NCBI GenBank assembly: GCA_036562385.1
Contig: DATCKG010000004.1
Span: 1 to 11,680, forward strand
Direction of reading: 5' to 3'
Length of the DNA stretch: 11,680 nt
Source of the DNA: DATCKG01 sp036562385
Lineage (GTDB): Bacteria; Bacillota; Sulfobacillia; Symbiobacteriales; Symbiobacteriaceae
Positions 1 through 6,743 of this stretch are shown in pieces (position 1 is the first letter of the stretch; every line of letters starts with the position of its first letter). The notes beneath the pieces are model-generated. The model had not been told where the DNA came from and made no database searches. It worked only from the letters and a program-made list of their open reading frames with translations. The position numbers were made by a program, and so were the translations under genes.

Positions 1-906
1 TGGGAACTCGCGAAAGACTTCGACTGCCGCAGTAGCAGTGACAAGGACGAATCAGGCCTGCGCAAATGGGGCGGCGGGATCGTGGTGTTGCACCTGTTCC
101 CGAACTTGGAGTTGGCGCCCCTCGAGGTGACGGCACAAGACGGCTTTGTGAATGTGGGCGTTCGCCTGAAGAACCAGAGCCCTGTCGCTGGACCGGTACA
201 CGTGTACTACCGGTGGGAAAGTACCGGGGCGTGGAAGCGGTACGAGCAAACGCTTACCGTGAAACCGTACCAGAACACAGCCCGCGGCGAAGCCGTAGAA
301 CCCTTCGTCATGCGCTTGCCGGGTCCGGAGAAACCTGACAAGCTGACCGTACTGGTATGGCCTGATCCCGGTACCGGGTTGACGACGAACCACCCGGATT
401 TGGGAGGGGCAACGTCAGCTGTGCTGTCGGAATCTGGTGGACTGGATCGGTTGTTTGAAGCACATACCCGCGAATTGACGCTGCGGGATAACATGCAGTC
501 GGCGGCGGTACAGCCCGTGTTTTGCGGTGATCTGACAGTATCGGTGAACGCACCCGCGCGTGCGCCGGATGAGGGGTTTACCTTTACCGTGACCGCGACA
601 CGGTACGGGTGCGAGAGCCTGCAGAACGTGATCATCGACGCCACTGTTAATGGCATCACGCAGCGGCAGCGGGTGGCATTCCGGGGGCAGACGGCCGTGG
701 CCACATTCGAAAGCGGGCCGCAGTATGGGGAATCCCGGGCCTGGATACGGGTTGTCGTGGATCCGGACAATTTGGTCAGGGAGTCCAACGAGGCGAACAA
801 CTGGGCAGAGCGATCAGTCGTGTTGGAAGAAACGTGGCTAGACGAAATCGTCTGCCCGTATGATGAACCGCCTGAGAAGTGCTTCCGGTCGAGGCTGTAC
901 GAGTAA
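1..906 (+). CDS. CARDB-domain protein, probably extracytoplasmic (5' end cut by window)
   Basis: The frame is open from the first base to TAA at 904-906, giving 301 visible residues. A GTG at 82 is possible but has no good ribosome binding site, and the reading frame continues upstream of it, so the true start lies outside the window. The second half (visible residues about 174-275) looks like a CARDB domain, a cell-adhesion-related Ig-like beta-sandwich. It opens GDLTVSVNAPARAPDEGFTF and ends with the family's typical signature VDPDNLVRESNEANNWAE at about 254-271. Residues about 27-130 look like a related beta-rich repeat, with LFPNLELAPLEV followed by VRLKNQS. After the CARDB module comes a short acidic tail with two cysteines (CPYDEPPEKC). 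CARDB proteins are usually secreted or surface exposed, but no signal peptide or anchor is visible because the N-terminus is missing. Its exact role is unknown. The terminator that follows separates it from the genes to the right. Confidence 0.82.
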   Translation, partial: WELAKDFDCRSSSDKDESGLRKWGGGIVVLHLFPNLELAPLEVTAQDGFVNVGVRLKNQSPVAGPVHVYYRWESTGAWKRYEQTLTVKPYQNTARGEAVEPFVMRLPGPEKPDKLTVLVWPDPGTGLTTNHPDLGGATSAVLSESGGLDRLFEAHTRELTLRDNMQSAAVQPVFCGDLTVSVNAPARAPDEGFTFTVTATRYGCESLQNVIIDATVNGITQRQRVAFRGQTAVATFESGPQYGESRAWIRVVVDPDNLVRESNEANNWAERSVVLEETWLDEIVCPYDEPPEKCFRSRLYE

Positions 907-931
907 GTGAGTTGTTAACGAATGCGGATAA

Positions 932-965
932 CGGCGGAGGTGAAATGCCTCCGTCGCTTCTTTTT
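932..965 (+). terminator. Intrinsic terminator after the CARDB gene
   Basis: A nine-base stem (cggcggagg at 932-940 with cctccgtcg at 948-956, one G-U pair) closes a seven-base loop. It is followed by a T-rich run, cttcttttt, at 957-965. It starts 25 bases after the stop codon of the upstream gene. This is a textbook rho-independent terminator on the + strand. Confidence 0.85.
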
Positions 966-1473
966 GCCTTGGGCAAGGTGTTGATCTCAACGGCGATTCG
1001 CAGTTGCCCGTCGTGGCCGGCGGCAATGTCACCCATCCACAGACGGGAACGAGATGAACATCTTGCTAGATTGTCTCCGGACAATGGCCCAGCGCCGCAA
1101 ACCTGGGCTTCAAAACGCACCGTGAATAGGACCGAGCGGTGGCCATTTGCGGAATTCTGTGGCGCAATATGTCTCTTTTGTTTTGCGTGGGAAGGCAAGA
1201 GTTGATCTTTTGCGCCGTACCCTGCCCTCTCATGGTGGCAAGAAGTGAAGCTCAAACCTGTGCCGATGCTTCCCAGGTCGATACGGGGCATGTTCGCGAC
1301 CCACTTGCAGCTTCAGGCTTGAACAAGATTCACGATTCCCTGCAGGTCCATCGCTCATTCCGTGCATCTTGGAAACCAACTACACTGGTCTAGCGCCCGC
1401 CCACCTCTCTTCATGCCGGCCAAGCTTTCGGACCGGGCGGCGCAGAGTCTTGGATTTGGGCCGAATAAAGTGC

Positions 1474-1577
1474 CAAGTCAGGGCAATGGCGGTTTGCCGC
1501 AACACAGTGCGACTTGGGTGTCGCACCAGGTCAAAACCTCCATGCAGTATCCTCCTCTGCAAGTCTTGACGGACTTG
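1474..1577. repeat. Cluster of four CAAGTC/GACTTG motifs
   Basis: The hexamer CAAGTC occurs at 1474-1479 and 1560-1565, and its reverse complement GACTTG at 1511-1516 and 1572-1577. That is four copies in 104 bases with alternating orientation. Copies 1 and 2 share a 5' C (CCAAGTC in the motif orientation). Copies 3 and 4 share a 5' G (GCAAGTC) and form the perfect palindrome at 1559-1578. Chance would give well under one copy in this length. The cluster ends about 60 bases upstream of a gene for a DNA-binding protein, so an autoregulatory operator or iteron-like role is possible but unproven. Confidence 0.45.
1507..1526. repeat. Perfect inverted repeat, 7-bp arms
   Basis: GTGCGAC at 1507-1513 and GTCGCAC at 1520-1526 are exact reverse complements separated by ttgggt. 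It could form an RNA hairpin in the leader of the downstream gene or be a protein-binding dyad. It overlaps the second GACTTG motif. There is no T-run after it, so it is not a terminator. Confidence 0.6.
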
Positions 1578-1578
1578 C
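1559..1578. repeat. Perfect inverted repeat, 7-bp arms, within a larger imperfect stem
   Basis: GCAAGTC at 1559-1565 and GACTTGC at 1572-1578 are exact reverse complements around ttgacg. Outside them, tcctcc on the left (about 1550-1556) can pair with ggagga on the right (about 1587-1592) across a small internal loop, extending the structure. It ends about 45 bases before the likely GTG start at 1636. It has the same arm length and six-base spacer as the repeat at 1507-1526. Confidence 0.6.
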
Positions 1579-1622
1579 TGAACCGGGGAGGAGTAGCGGC
1601 CAAGGAAATGGAAAGAGTTTCC

Positions 1623-1630
1623 AGAGGTGA
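1623..1630 (+). promoter_or_regulatory. Ribosome binding site that decides the start of the gene at 1636
   Basis: AGAGGTGA matches the 3' end of 16S rRNA closely, and GAGGTG ends six bases before GTG at 1636-1638. The other possible start, GTG at 1627, lies inside this site, which argues for the 1636 start. Confidence 0.65.
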
Positions 1631-1635
1631 TTGGA

Positions 1636-2664
1636 GTGCGGCCGACTGAGGTCTTGGTACCTGATGAACTGTGGCGGAACCGCAACCTGACCGACGGCGC
1701 AAAGAGGCTCTGGTGCTACCTGGTGGCTGTGGCCAAAAGGCACCAGTTCGCTTTTCACGAGCTTCGCAAGGTCCTGCGGATCAGCCAGAACAGCCTGGTC
1801 AAGTATCTGGCCAGTCTGGCGGAGCACGGCTGGCTGAGCTACCGGAAGACCGGCCTGCGGAGTGTACATATCGAAGTGGCCCGCCCCCACCGTTCCGCCG
1901 CCGTGAAAGTGCCCACTGACCTTCTTCTGGACCATGACCTGCCCCGGGCCTCCATTTGGGTCTGGTGCCTTATTCGCCGGCATGGAGGCCCGTTTGGCTA
2001 CCAGCGGCTCAGGGAACTCACGGGCTATTCCCAGCCCACCCTCAGCAAGTACATCCGGATCCTCCGGGACCGGGGCTGGCTGGAGGGCAGCCAGCGCCGG
2101 GTAAACCGCTTCGTGGAGTTTGATCTGCAGGCTCAAAACCCGCAGGAGATCAGGCGGAAGGCGGAGATTGCCCAACTCGAACAGGGACTGGAACTGGCCC
2201 GTCGGACCGAGGGGTATTCGCAGGCGCAGTACATTGTGGCCCGTATGCTGATGCTGTCGCTGGCGGAGGGCAGCGTGGTGGAGAACGCGGAGGTTACTGG
2301 CCTGGACAACCCGCTGACGGGGGGCCGGATGCACTGGGACGCGTACGTGCCGGAATACAAGGTGGCCATAGAGTTTCACGGACCGCAGCACGACCGGCCG
2401 ACGGAGCGATACTCGGATCCGGAGGCGTACCGGTCCCAACGGGTGCGGGACCTGCTGAAGCTCGGCCTGGCCACGGAGCTTGGGGTCAGGGTGGTGGTGC
2501 TGCGCGTGGAGGACCTCAGCTTTGAGCGGCTGTGGGCGAAGCTCGACGGTTTGGTACCGCTGAAAAAGGATCTTGATGATCAGTGGCACCTGAAAGAGTA
2601 CCTGGAACGGGTCGCGGCCCGGTATCGGCGGAAGGTGGCCGTTACTCGAAGGGCGGCGCAATAA
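1636..2664 (+). CDS. Tandem winged-helix DNA-binding protein fused to a Vsr/DUF559-like nuclease domain
   Basis: Reading from GTG 1636 gives 342 residues, and an in-frame GTG at 1627 would add three. Residues about 8-80 look like a winged-helix module (LTDGAKRLWCYLVAVA, then SQNSLVKYLASLAEHGWLSY). Residues about 92-165 repeat the plan (DLPRASIWVWCLIRRHG, SQPTLSKYIRILRDRGWLEG). Residues about 190-300 resemble the PD-(D/E)XK fold of Vsr, DUF559 and related nucleases: WDAYVPEYKVAIEFHGPQHD supplies D235, E246, H248 and H252, followed by R-x-R-D-x-x-K at about 269-275 and the GVRVVVLRVEDLS strand. The usual ExK lysine is replaced by histidine, as seen in several Vsr-like families, so activity is plausible but not proven. 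A basic C-terminal tail follows (YRRKVAVTRRAAQ). It could be a replication initiator, a site-specific nuclease or a self-regulating repressor. I do not know a named gene for it. No terminator separates it from the tad promoter. Confidence 0.85.
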   Translation: MRPTEVLVPDELWRNRNLTDGAKRLWCYLVAVAKRHQFAFHELRKVLRISQNSLVKYLASLAEHGWLSYRKTGLRSVHIEVARPHRSAAVKVPTDLLLDHDLPRASIWVWCLIRRHGGPFGYQRLRELTGYSQPTLSKYIRILRDRGWLEGSQRRVNRFVEFDLQAQNPQEIRRKAEIAQLEQGLELARRTEGYSQAQYIVARMLMLSLAEGSVVENAEVTGLDNPLTGGRMHWDAYVPEYKVAIEFHGPQHDRPTERYSDPEAYRSQRVRDLLKLGLATELGVRVVVLRVEDLSFERLWAKLDGLVPLKKDLDDQWHLKEYLERVAARYRRKVAVTRRAAQ

Positions 2665-2689
2665 TCTGTGTATTTTTAACAGGAAATGA

Positions 2690-2718
2690 TTGACATGAGA
2701 TGTATCATGGCATAAACT
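2690..2718 (+). promoter_or_regulatory. Sigma-A type promoter of the tad operon
   Basis: A perfect -35 box TTGACA (2690-2695) is followed after exactly 17 bases by TAAACT (2713-2718), which matches four of six bases of the -10 consensus. The surrounding 60 bases are clearly AT-rich in otherwise GC-rich DNA. Transcription would begin near 2725, giving a leader of about 34 bases before GTG 2759. No comparable promoter was seen further along the operon. Confidence 0.78.
2691..2712. promoter_or_regulatory. Operator-like dyad filling the promoter spacer
   Basis: The arms CATGA (2694-2698) and TCATG (2705-2709) are perfect reverse complements around gatgta. One mismatched pair further out, TG (2691-2692) and CA (2711-2712) continue the symmetry, so 14 of 16 arm bases are symmetric. 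The dyad lies exactly between the -35 and -10 boxes, a classic place for a repressor to block RNA polymerase. The protein that binds it is not known. The neighbouring winged-helix protein is one candidate. Confidence 0.5.
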
Positions 2719-2741
2719 GGAACCAGTACTGCCCCGTGCCG

Positions 2742-2749
2742 AAAGGAGG
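2742..2749 (+). promoter_or_regulatory. Ribosome binding site of the first tad-operon gene
   Basis: AAAGGAGG sits nine bases before GTG 2759. A second purine run, gggagga at 2752-2758, directly abuts the start codon and is probably too close to be used. Confidence 0.7.
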
Positions 2750-2758
2750 AAGGGAGGA

Positions 2759-3262
2759 GTGAGTAGCCCCACTGTGGAGATCGAATCCGCACAGGCACCT
2801 CCGCCCCCAGGCTGGCGAGCATTTTCCAGCCCTTCCTGGCGGTTCTGGGTAGCGGAAAGCCAGGCAAGATCGGCTGACCACCTGGTGATCGTGACGGCGG
2901 AGCCGGGCTGTCTGGACAAAGTGCTGGCTATTGTGACCGAAGTGGTGGGGAAGCGGGGAACAGCGTCGCTATTGGCCGTCCGCATGGTCAGGAGCGCGGC
3001 TGTCTTGCAGAGACTCCAGGAGATGCCGCACTGGGTAGGCCGGGCGGTCACTCTCTATCTGACGGATCAGCGGGAACAGAAGGAGATGGCCCGGCAGTTG
3101 GATGAGGCCTTGGCGGGCCAGGGATTGTCCGGGCCACCGTGTCTGCGGGGACGGCCCTATGGAGGTCAATCGGGCATGATCTTTCTGGCAGGGGGCCACA
3201 CAAGACAAGTCTCTGGACCGACCGACCGGCTAACTGCGCTGCTGGACGGAGCCTTGCTATAG
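2759..3262 (+). CDS. Unrecognised protein, first gene of the tad operon
   Basis: The 167-residue product begins with GTG after a strong AAAGGAGG site and ends with TAG at 3260-3262, ten bases before the TadZ-like gene. The upstream promoter makes this the leading gene of the operon. I do not recognise the family. The first 20 residues are proline-rich (APPPPGW). Residues about 40-105 alternate hydrophobic strands and helices (HLVIVTAEPGCLDKVLAIVTEVVG; TLYLTD), which suggests a small alpha/beta cytoplasmic protein. There is no signal peptide, transmembrane segment or Walker motif. The position just ahead of TadZ suggests an accessory role in pilus placement or regulation, which is inference only. 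Codon use and GC content resemble the other operon genes, which supports it being real. Confidence 0.75.
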   Translation: MSSPTVEIESAQAPPPPGWRAFSSPSWRFWVAESQARSADHLVIVTAEPGCLDKVLAIVTEVVGKRGTASLLAVRMVRSAAVLQRLQEMPHWVGRAVTLYLTDQREQKEMARQLDEALAGQGLSGPPCLRGRPYGGQSGMIFLAGGHTRQVSGPTDRLTALLDGALL

Positions 3263-3272
3263 GAGGAACCCA

Positions 3273-5222
3273 ATGCGTCGCCAATCCAAAGTCCTGTTGG
3301 CTACGGCGGATCCCCTGCTTAACCATCAATTGGCCCGTATGGCCGGGGTGACGGTGGTTCTTGGAGCCTGTGAAACGACGGCTGAGTGTCTCGAACAGAG
3401 TAACACGGAGGACGTTGAGTGGGTTCTCGTCTCTCCGGCTTTGTCACCCGTTCCGGGAACGCTGGCCTCCCTGGTGGCAGAACTAGGGGCACGGCAACCG
3501 GGCGTGCACTGCCTGGTCTTAGCCCAGCCAGACCAGCTTTCGCAGGAGGAGATTCAGGCGATCCGGGCAGCAGGCGGCAGGGTCGTCGGCATGCCCACCG
3601 GGCCCGTGCCGCATCTGAAGGCGCTTCTTCAGAATGAAGTGGATGCGACTTCAGGCCAGGGATTCGCTCTTTCGGCAAGACCGGATACAGGCCAGGTGCT
3701 CCATTCGTTCGCCAGACCTGATTTTCACCCAGGGCCTGTGATGGAGTCAGAGACAGCATCGGTGCAGACGCTCGACCTGTCGGCCGGCCGTTTCGGTCTT
3801 CCGGAGGGAGAGCAAAAAGACGACCTCCGTATTTCCCCGGAGACTGTTCGCCTGGATCGAAGGGCTGGCGAGGCGGTCTATCCGGGAGGGAATGAGGCCG
3901 CTGGCCAGTGGTGCAATCAGGATCGGGGTTTGAATGAATCGCTTCTTTCAGAATGTGGCTCGTGGTCCGGTGGCGCGGCGACACCAGCGGAGGAGCCGGA
4001 ACCTGCGGGCGGTACTGAGCCACTGTCGTGGCAGCCTGCCGGGATATCGGCACTGCAGATGGGGCGCCCTGGCATGGCGCCGGGACAGGCACGCAACGGG
4101 GGCGAGGCGCCGGCAGGTCAGCAAACACAGCTGCTGATGCAGAAGGTCACGGGGCAGGGAATGGGACAGGAGAGAGTAGCGCCGGCCAGTGCACGGGCAC
4201 CCTGGTCGAGCTTCTCGGGCGAGCAGCTTGGAGCACCACATCAGGATTTGTGGCAGGGAATGCTGCAGCCGCATGATTCAGTGATTGCGCAGTTACAGAA
4301 TCACATTGATCCAGGGGCGCCTGTGTCCGGGCGGCCAGTTCAATCCGAGGCCCCACGGACTCCCGGAGATTCCACCTCAATTCGAACCTCCGTTTCGCCG
4401 CTGCGACGCGGAGTAGAGGGACGGGCCGTGCTCCTTCAGCGGGTGGTCGCTTTCTGGGGCGGCAAACCCGGAACTGGGCGGTCTACCCTGCTGGTAGCAG
4501 TATCCGATCTTATCAGCCGCATGCCCGGGGTTCGGGTCTGCTCGGTGGACCTCAATCCGCAGAACTCTTCCCTGGCGCCTTTGCTGCAGAAGGAGTCCGA
4601 GCCCAATAGTTGGTGGCGGTTGGGGGAAGCACTGCTGGAGGCGAATCTGACGCCGCAGGCCGTACGCGAAAGCCTGATTACCATCCGGCCCGGGTGGTCC
4701 TTGCTGTCAGGCCCCGCGGGAAGCGACCAGTGGTGCGCGCTGCTGACCGGACGGGTGGTGGCGGATCTGGTGGCGCTTCTTCGGGCTGAGTTCGATTACA
4801 TCCTGCTGGATCTTCCAGCCGGTCGGGGGCCGGTGGCGGATGCGGGGTTTGCCCACGCCCAGCAGGTGATCCTGACGGTAAGTGCCTTCTTCCCCGACGT
4901 GGTGGACACGGCCCGACAGTTTCAGCAACTGCTGGCCGACGGAATCGCTTCGCGAGACCGGTGCTCCCTGGTTCTTTGTCCCTGGATTGAGTCTGCCGAC
5001 CTCCCTTCTGCAGACGTGGGGGCGTGCCTGGGCCTGCCGGTCTCGGCCACGGTGCCGCTGGTCCCAGCGCTGGCCATGGCGGCCGCCCGGACGGGCCGCC
5101 CCATCACGCAGTGGGGATCTGCCGAGGCACGGAGTTATACACAGGCGGCAGCAGCCATAGCCGCCCTCATAACAGGAAGGAGTATCGAGCGCCCGCAGCG
5201 GCGCATTTGGTTTGGCCGCTGA
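3273..5222 (+). CDS. tadZ: TadZ/CpaE-like pilus localisation protein with long linker
   Basis: The 649-residue product starts at ATG six bases after AGGAGG (3261-3266), whose first two bases overlap the upstream stop codon. Residues 1-118 resemble the atypical receiver domain of TadZ/CpaE. The usual phosphoacceptor aspartate position in VLVSPAL is serine (S54), so phosphorylation is unlikely. Residues about 120-385 are a G/P/Q/S-rich low-complexity linker. Residues about 388-640 form a MinD/ParA-type ATPase: Walker A GGKPGTGRST (396-405) keeps the signature lysine K398 but has R403 in place of the second lysine, followed by VCSVDLNPQ (422-430) and the Walker B-like strand YILLDLPAG (509-517). 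CpaE/TadZ proteins act at the membrane or pole to place the Tad secretion machine. Typical family members are roughly 370-400 residues, so the linker is what makes this one long. ATP hydrolysis is doubtful because of the arginine. Confidence 0.85.
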   Translation: MRRQSKVLLATADPLLNHQLARMAGVTVVLGACETTAECLEQSNTEDVEWVLVSPALSPVPGTLASLVAELGARQPGVHCLVLAQPDQLSQEEIQAIRAAGGRVVGMPTGPVPHLKALLQNEVDATSGQGFALSARPDTGQVLHSFARPDFHPGPVMESETASVQTLDLSAGRFGLPEGEQKDDLRISPETVRLDRRAGEAVYPGGNEAAGQWCNQDRGLNESLLSECGSWSGGAATPAEEPEPAGGTEPLSWQPAGISALQMGRPGMAPGQARNGGEAPAGQQTQLLMQKVTGQGMGQERVAPASARAPWSSFSGEQLGAPHQDLWQGMLQPHDSVIAQLQNHIDPGAPVSGRPVQSEAPRTPGDSTSIRTSVSPLRRGVEGRAVLLQRVVAFWGGKPGTGRSTLLVAVSDLISRMPGVRVCSVDLNPQNSSLAPLLQKESEPNSWWRLGEALLEANLTPQAVRESLITIRPGWSLLSGPAGSDQWCALLTGRVVADLVALLRAEFDYILLDLPAGRGPVADAGFAHAQQVILTVSAFFPDVVDTARQFQQLLADGIASRDRCSLVLCPWIESADLPSADVGACLGLPVSATVPLVPALAMAAARTGRPITQWGSAEARSYTQAAAAIAALITGRSIERPQRRIWFGR

Positions 5223-5240
5223 GTGGAGGGGATTCAGGAG

Positions 5241-5951
5241 ATGGCGGTGTCCTACGGGCGGTATGCACTGATCGTGGCCGTGGCCGCCGGAGCGCTGGCA
5301 GCGGTGGGGCATGCCAGGTACCTCAAGGGGCTTCGGGAGACTGAGCCGGTAGTGGTGATGGCTCGCCAGGTGGAGCCCTACTCCATCCTTACGGAGTCGG
5401 ACCTTCGGGTCGAGCATAAGCCGAAGGGCTCGGCTGGGCCCGGCGCCCTGCACGATCCGGCACAGGCAGCGGGGATGTACGTGAAGGGTGCGATGTTCCC
5501 CGGTGACATCCTCCGGGAAACCCACTTGGCTGAAGTGCAGGGCGGGCACCTGGCAACCCGGCTGGCCGCTGAGGGAAGCCCGTCGGCCCGTGCGATGGCC
5601 ATTACCGTGGAGGCGGACACGGGGGTGGCCCATACCCTGCGACCGGGAGACCGGGTGGATATCCTGGCTTCGGTTTCGATGGACGCGGAAACCTATTCTA
5701 AGATTATTGCCCAAAATATTTTGGTACTTCATACGACGGCCGACGGCAGCGATCTGGACAGCGGTGCGGGCGCTACCGTCGTCTTGCAGGTGGATCCGCA
5801 TCTGGCTGAGGAGATCGCCTTTGCCCAGGGCAACGGCCATATCTGGCTGCTGGCAGCGCCCCAGGGCGCCGAGCGGCACCAGACCACAGGCATGGACATG
5901 ACACGATTCCGCCAGAAGTACAAGCAGTCCGCAGTGGGAGGCGGGAACTGA
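5241..5951 (+). CDS. cpaB: CpaB/RcpC-like Flp pilus assembly protein
   Basis: I chose ATG 5241 (236 residues) because GGAGGGG at 5225-5231 precedes it. The in-frame GTG at 5223, immediately after the tadZ stop codon, has no site of its own. Residues 8-23 form one N-terminal membrane helix (ALIVAVAAGALAAVGH). Residues about 36-96 are a SAF domain (VVVMARQVEPYSILTESDL to GAMFPGDILRETHL). Residues about 117-208 match the RcpC/CpaB family (ARAMAITVEADTGVAHTLRPGD, then GDRVDILASV and ATVVLQVDPHLAEEIAFAQ). In diderms the protein sits in the periplasm with the secretin and its SAF domain can contact peptidoglycan. No secretin gene is present here, so a wall-spanning or anchoring role outside the membrane is more likely. 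It ends in TGA, which overlaps the next ATG. Confidence 0.88.
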   Translation: MAVSYGRYALIVAVAAGALAAVGHARYLKGLRETEPVVVMARQVEPYSILTESDLRVEHKPKGSAGPGALHDPAQAAGMYVKGAMFPGDILRETHLAEVQGGHLATRLAAEGSPSARAMAITVEADTGVAHTLRPGDRVDILASVSMDAETYSKIIAQNILVLHTTADGSDLDSGAGATVVLQVDPHLAEEIAFAQGNGHIWLLAAPQGAERHQTTGMDMTRFRQKYKQSAVGGGN

Positions 5952-6742
5952 TGGGCGGAACTCTGCAGAGCGTCGCCCTCTGGAGCCCGAAGGGTGGTGT
6001 GGGCAAGTCGGTCCTGGCCGCGGCTCTGGCGCTGAAACTGGCCGAACGGCAGCCCACTGTCTTGATTGACGGCAACCCGGAAAATCCGGACGTGACCAGC
6101 CTCCTGCGAGTGCCCGGGTACCCCAACGTGACGAGTTGGACGCCGCCATCCGGGCGGGCCGAATTGGAAAGCCGGCTGGTCCGGCACTCCAACCGGCTCT
6201 GGGTTCTGCCGGGGCCGCCCCGGTATGTGGAAGAAGGGGCGCTCACCGGCCCGGTGATGGAATCCGTCCTGGAAGCGTGCATCGGGGCGGGATTTACGGT
6301 GGTGGTGGACCTGGGGGTGTCCCTGAGGGACTCCACGGTGGCGGCCCTGGACCGGGTGGACCGGGTGCTGATTCCGGTGACTCCGGATCTGTTGGCAGTG
6401 GCGCCTCTTCGGCGGATCCGGGCGGAACTGGATCTGCTCCGGATGCCCGAGTCCAAGTTCCGGGTGGTGGTCAACCGGCTTACGAACAGTGGGGAGATCA
6501 CACTGGAGGACATCGAGGCCTTCAGCGATTTTGCCGTGGCGGGGGTCGTTCCCCACAGTCCGGAACTGGCAGCGGCCGTGAACAGGGGAGAGTTCGCGCT
6601 GGCGCTGGGGGCGGATACGCCGGTGGGCCGGGCGGTGGCCAGTTTGACTGCTCCTTTACTCGATGAGGAGCCGGTGGTTCTGGCGCGCCCCCGCCGCCTG
6701 CTGGGCGGTCTGCTGCTGAGCCTGCGCAGAGGAGGCACATAA
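5951..6742 (+). CDS. Second MinD/ParA-type ATPase of the tad operon
   Basis: The 263-residue product starts at an ATG that overlaps the cpaB stop by one base (TGATG), with GGGAGGCGGG at 5936-5945 as ribosome binding site, so translation is probably coupled. The deviant Walker A box is canonical: KGGVGKS at residues 14-20. Walker A' follows as VLIDGNPENPD (D40), then FTVVVDLG as Walker B. The C-terminal part LDEEPVVLARPRRLLGGLLLSLRRGGT is basic and hydrophobic and could act as a membrane-binding tail like that of MinD. Members of this family bind ATP as sandwich dimers and position cell structures. It lacks the receiver-like N-terminus of the larger TadZ-like protein. Having both in one operon suggests a divided job: an active ATPase here and a scaffold with altered Walker A there. 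That division is inference. Confidence 0.88.
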   Translation: MGGTLQSVALWSPKGGVGKSVLAAALALKLAERQPTVLIDGNPENPDVTSLLRVPGYPNVTSWTPPSGRAELESRLVRHSNRLWVLPGPPRYVEEGALTGPVMESVLEACIGAGFTVVVDLGVSLRDSTVAALDRVDRVLIPVTPDLLAVAPLRRIRAELDLLRMPESKFRVVVNRLTNSGEITLEDIEAFSDFAVAGVVPHSPELAAAVNRGEFALALGADTPVGRAVASLTAPLLDEEPVVLARPRRLLGGLLLSLRRGGT

Positions 6743-6743
6743 G

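Larger units (their letters stand above)
966..1635. other. Gene-poor region, no supported CDS
   Basis: About 670 bases lie between the terminator and the next gene. Short open frames exist on both strands (for example 879-1205, 1139-1393 and 1362-1649 on +, 776-1291 and 1380-1685 on -). None has a convincing ribosome binding site or a recognisable family, and their peptides look like arbitrary translations. The stretch appears less GC-rich than the pilus genes. It could be a decayed gene, or a long regulatory leader for the gene at 1636. The right-hand part contains two inverted repeats listed separately. I found no convincing sigma-A promoter. Confidence 0.55.

Noticed and set aside
1448..1475. 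TTGGAT...AATAAA as promoter of the winged-helix gene
   Set aside because: The spacing is only about nine to ten bases, too short for sigma-A.
1608..1649. Possible leader peptide of 13 residues starting at ATG 1608
   Set aside because: The ribosome binding site is poor or too far away, and the peptide has no regulatory codon run.
1531..3051. Minus-strand open frame of 506 codons
   Set aside because: It lies antisense to the winged-helix/nuclease gene, the tad promoter and the next gene. The translation is rich in H, P, R and Q with no recognisable domain, as expected for shadows in GC-rich DNA.
4707..6149. Minus-strand open frame of 480 codons
   Set aside because: It is antisense to tadZ, cpaB and the second ATPase, all with clear family motifs. 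The translation is H/R/P-rich without motifs.
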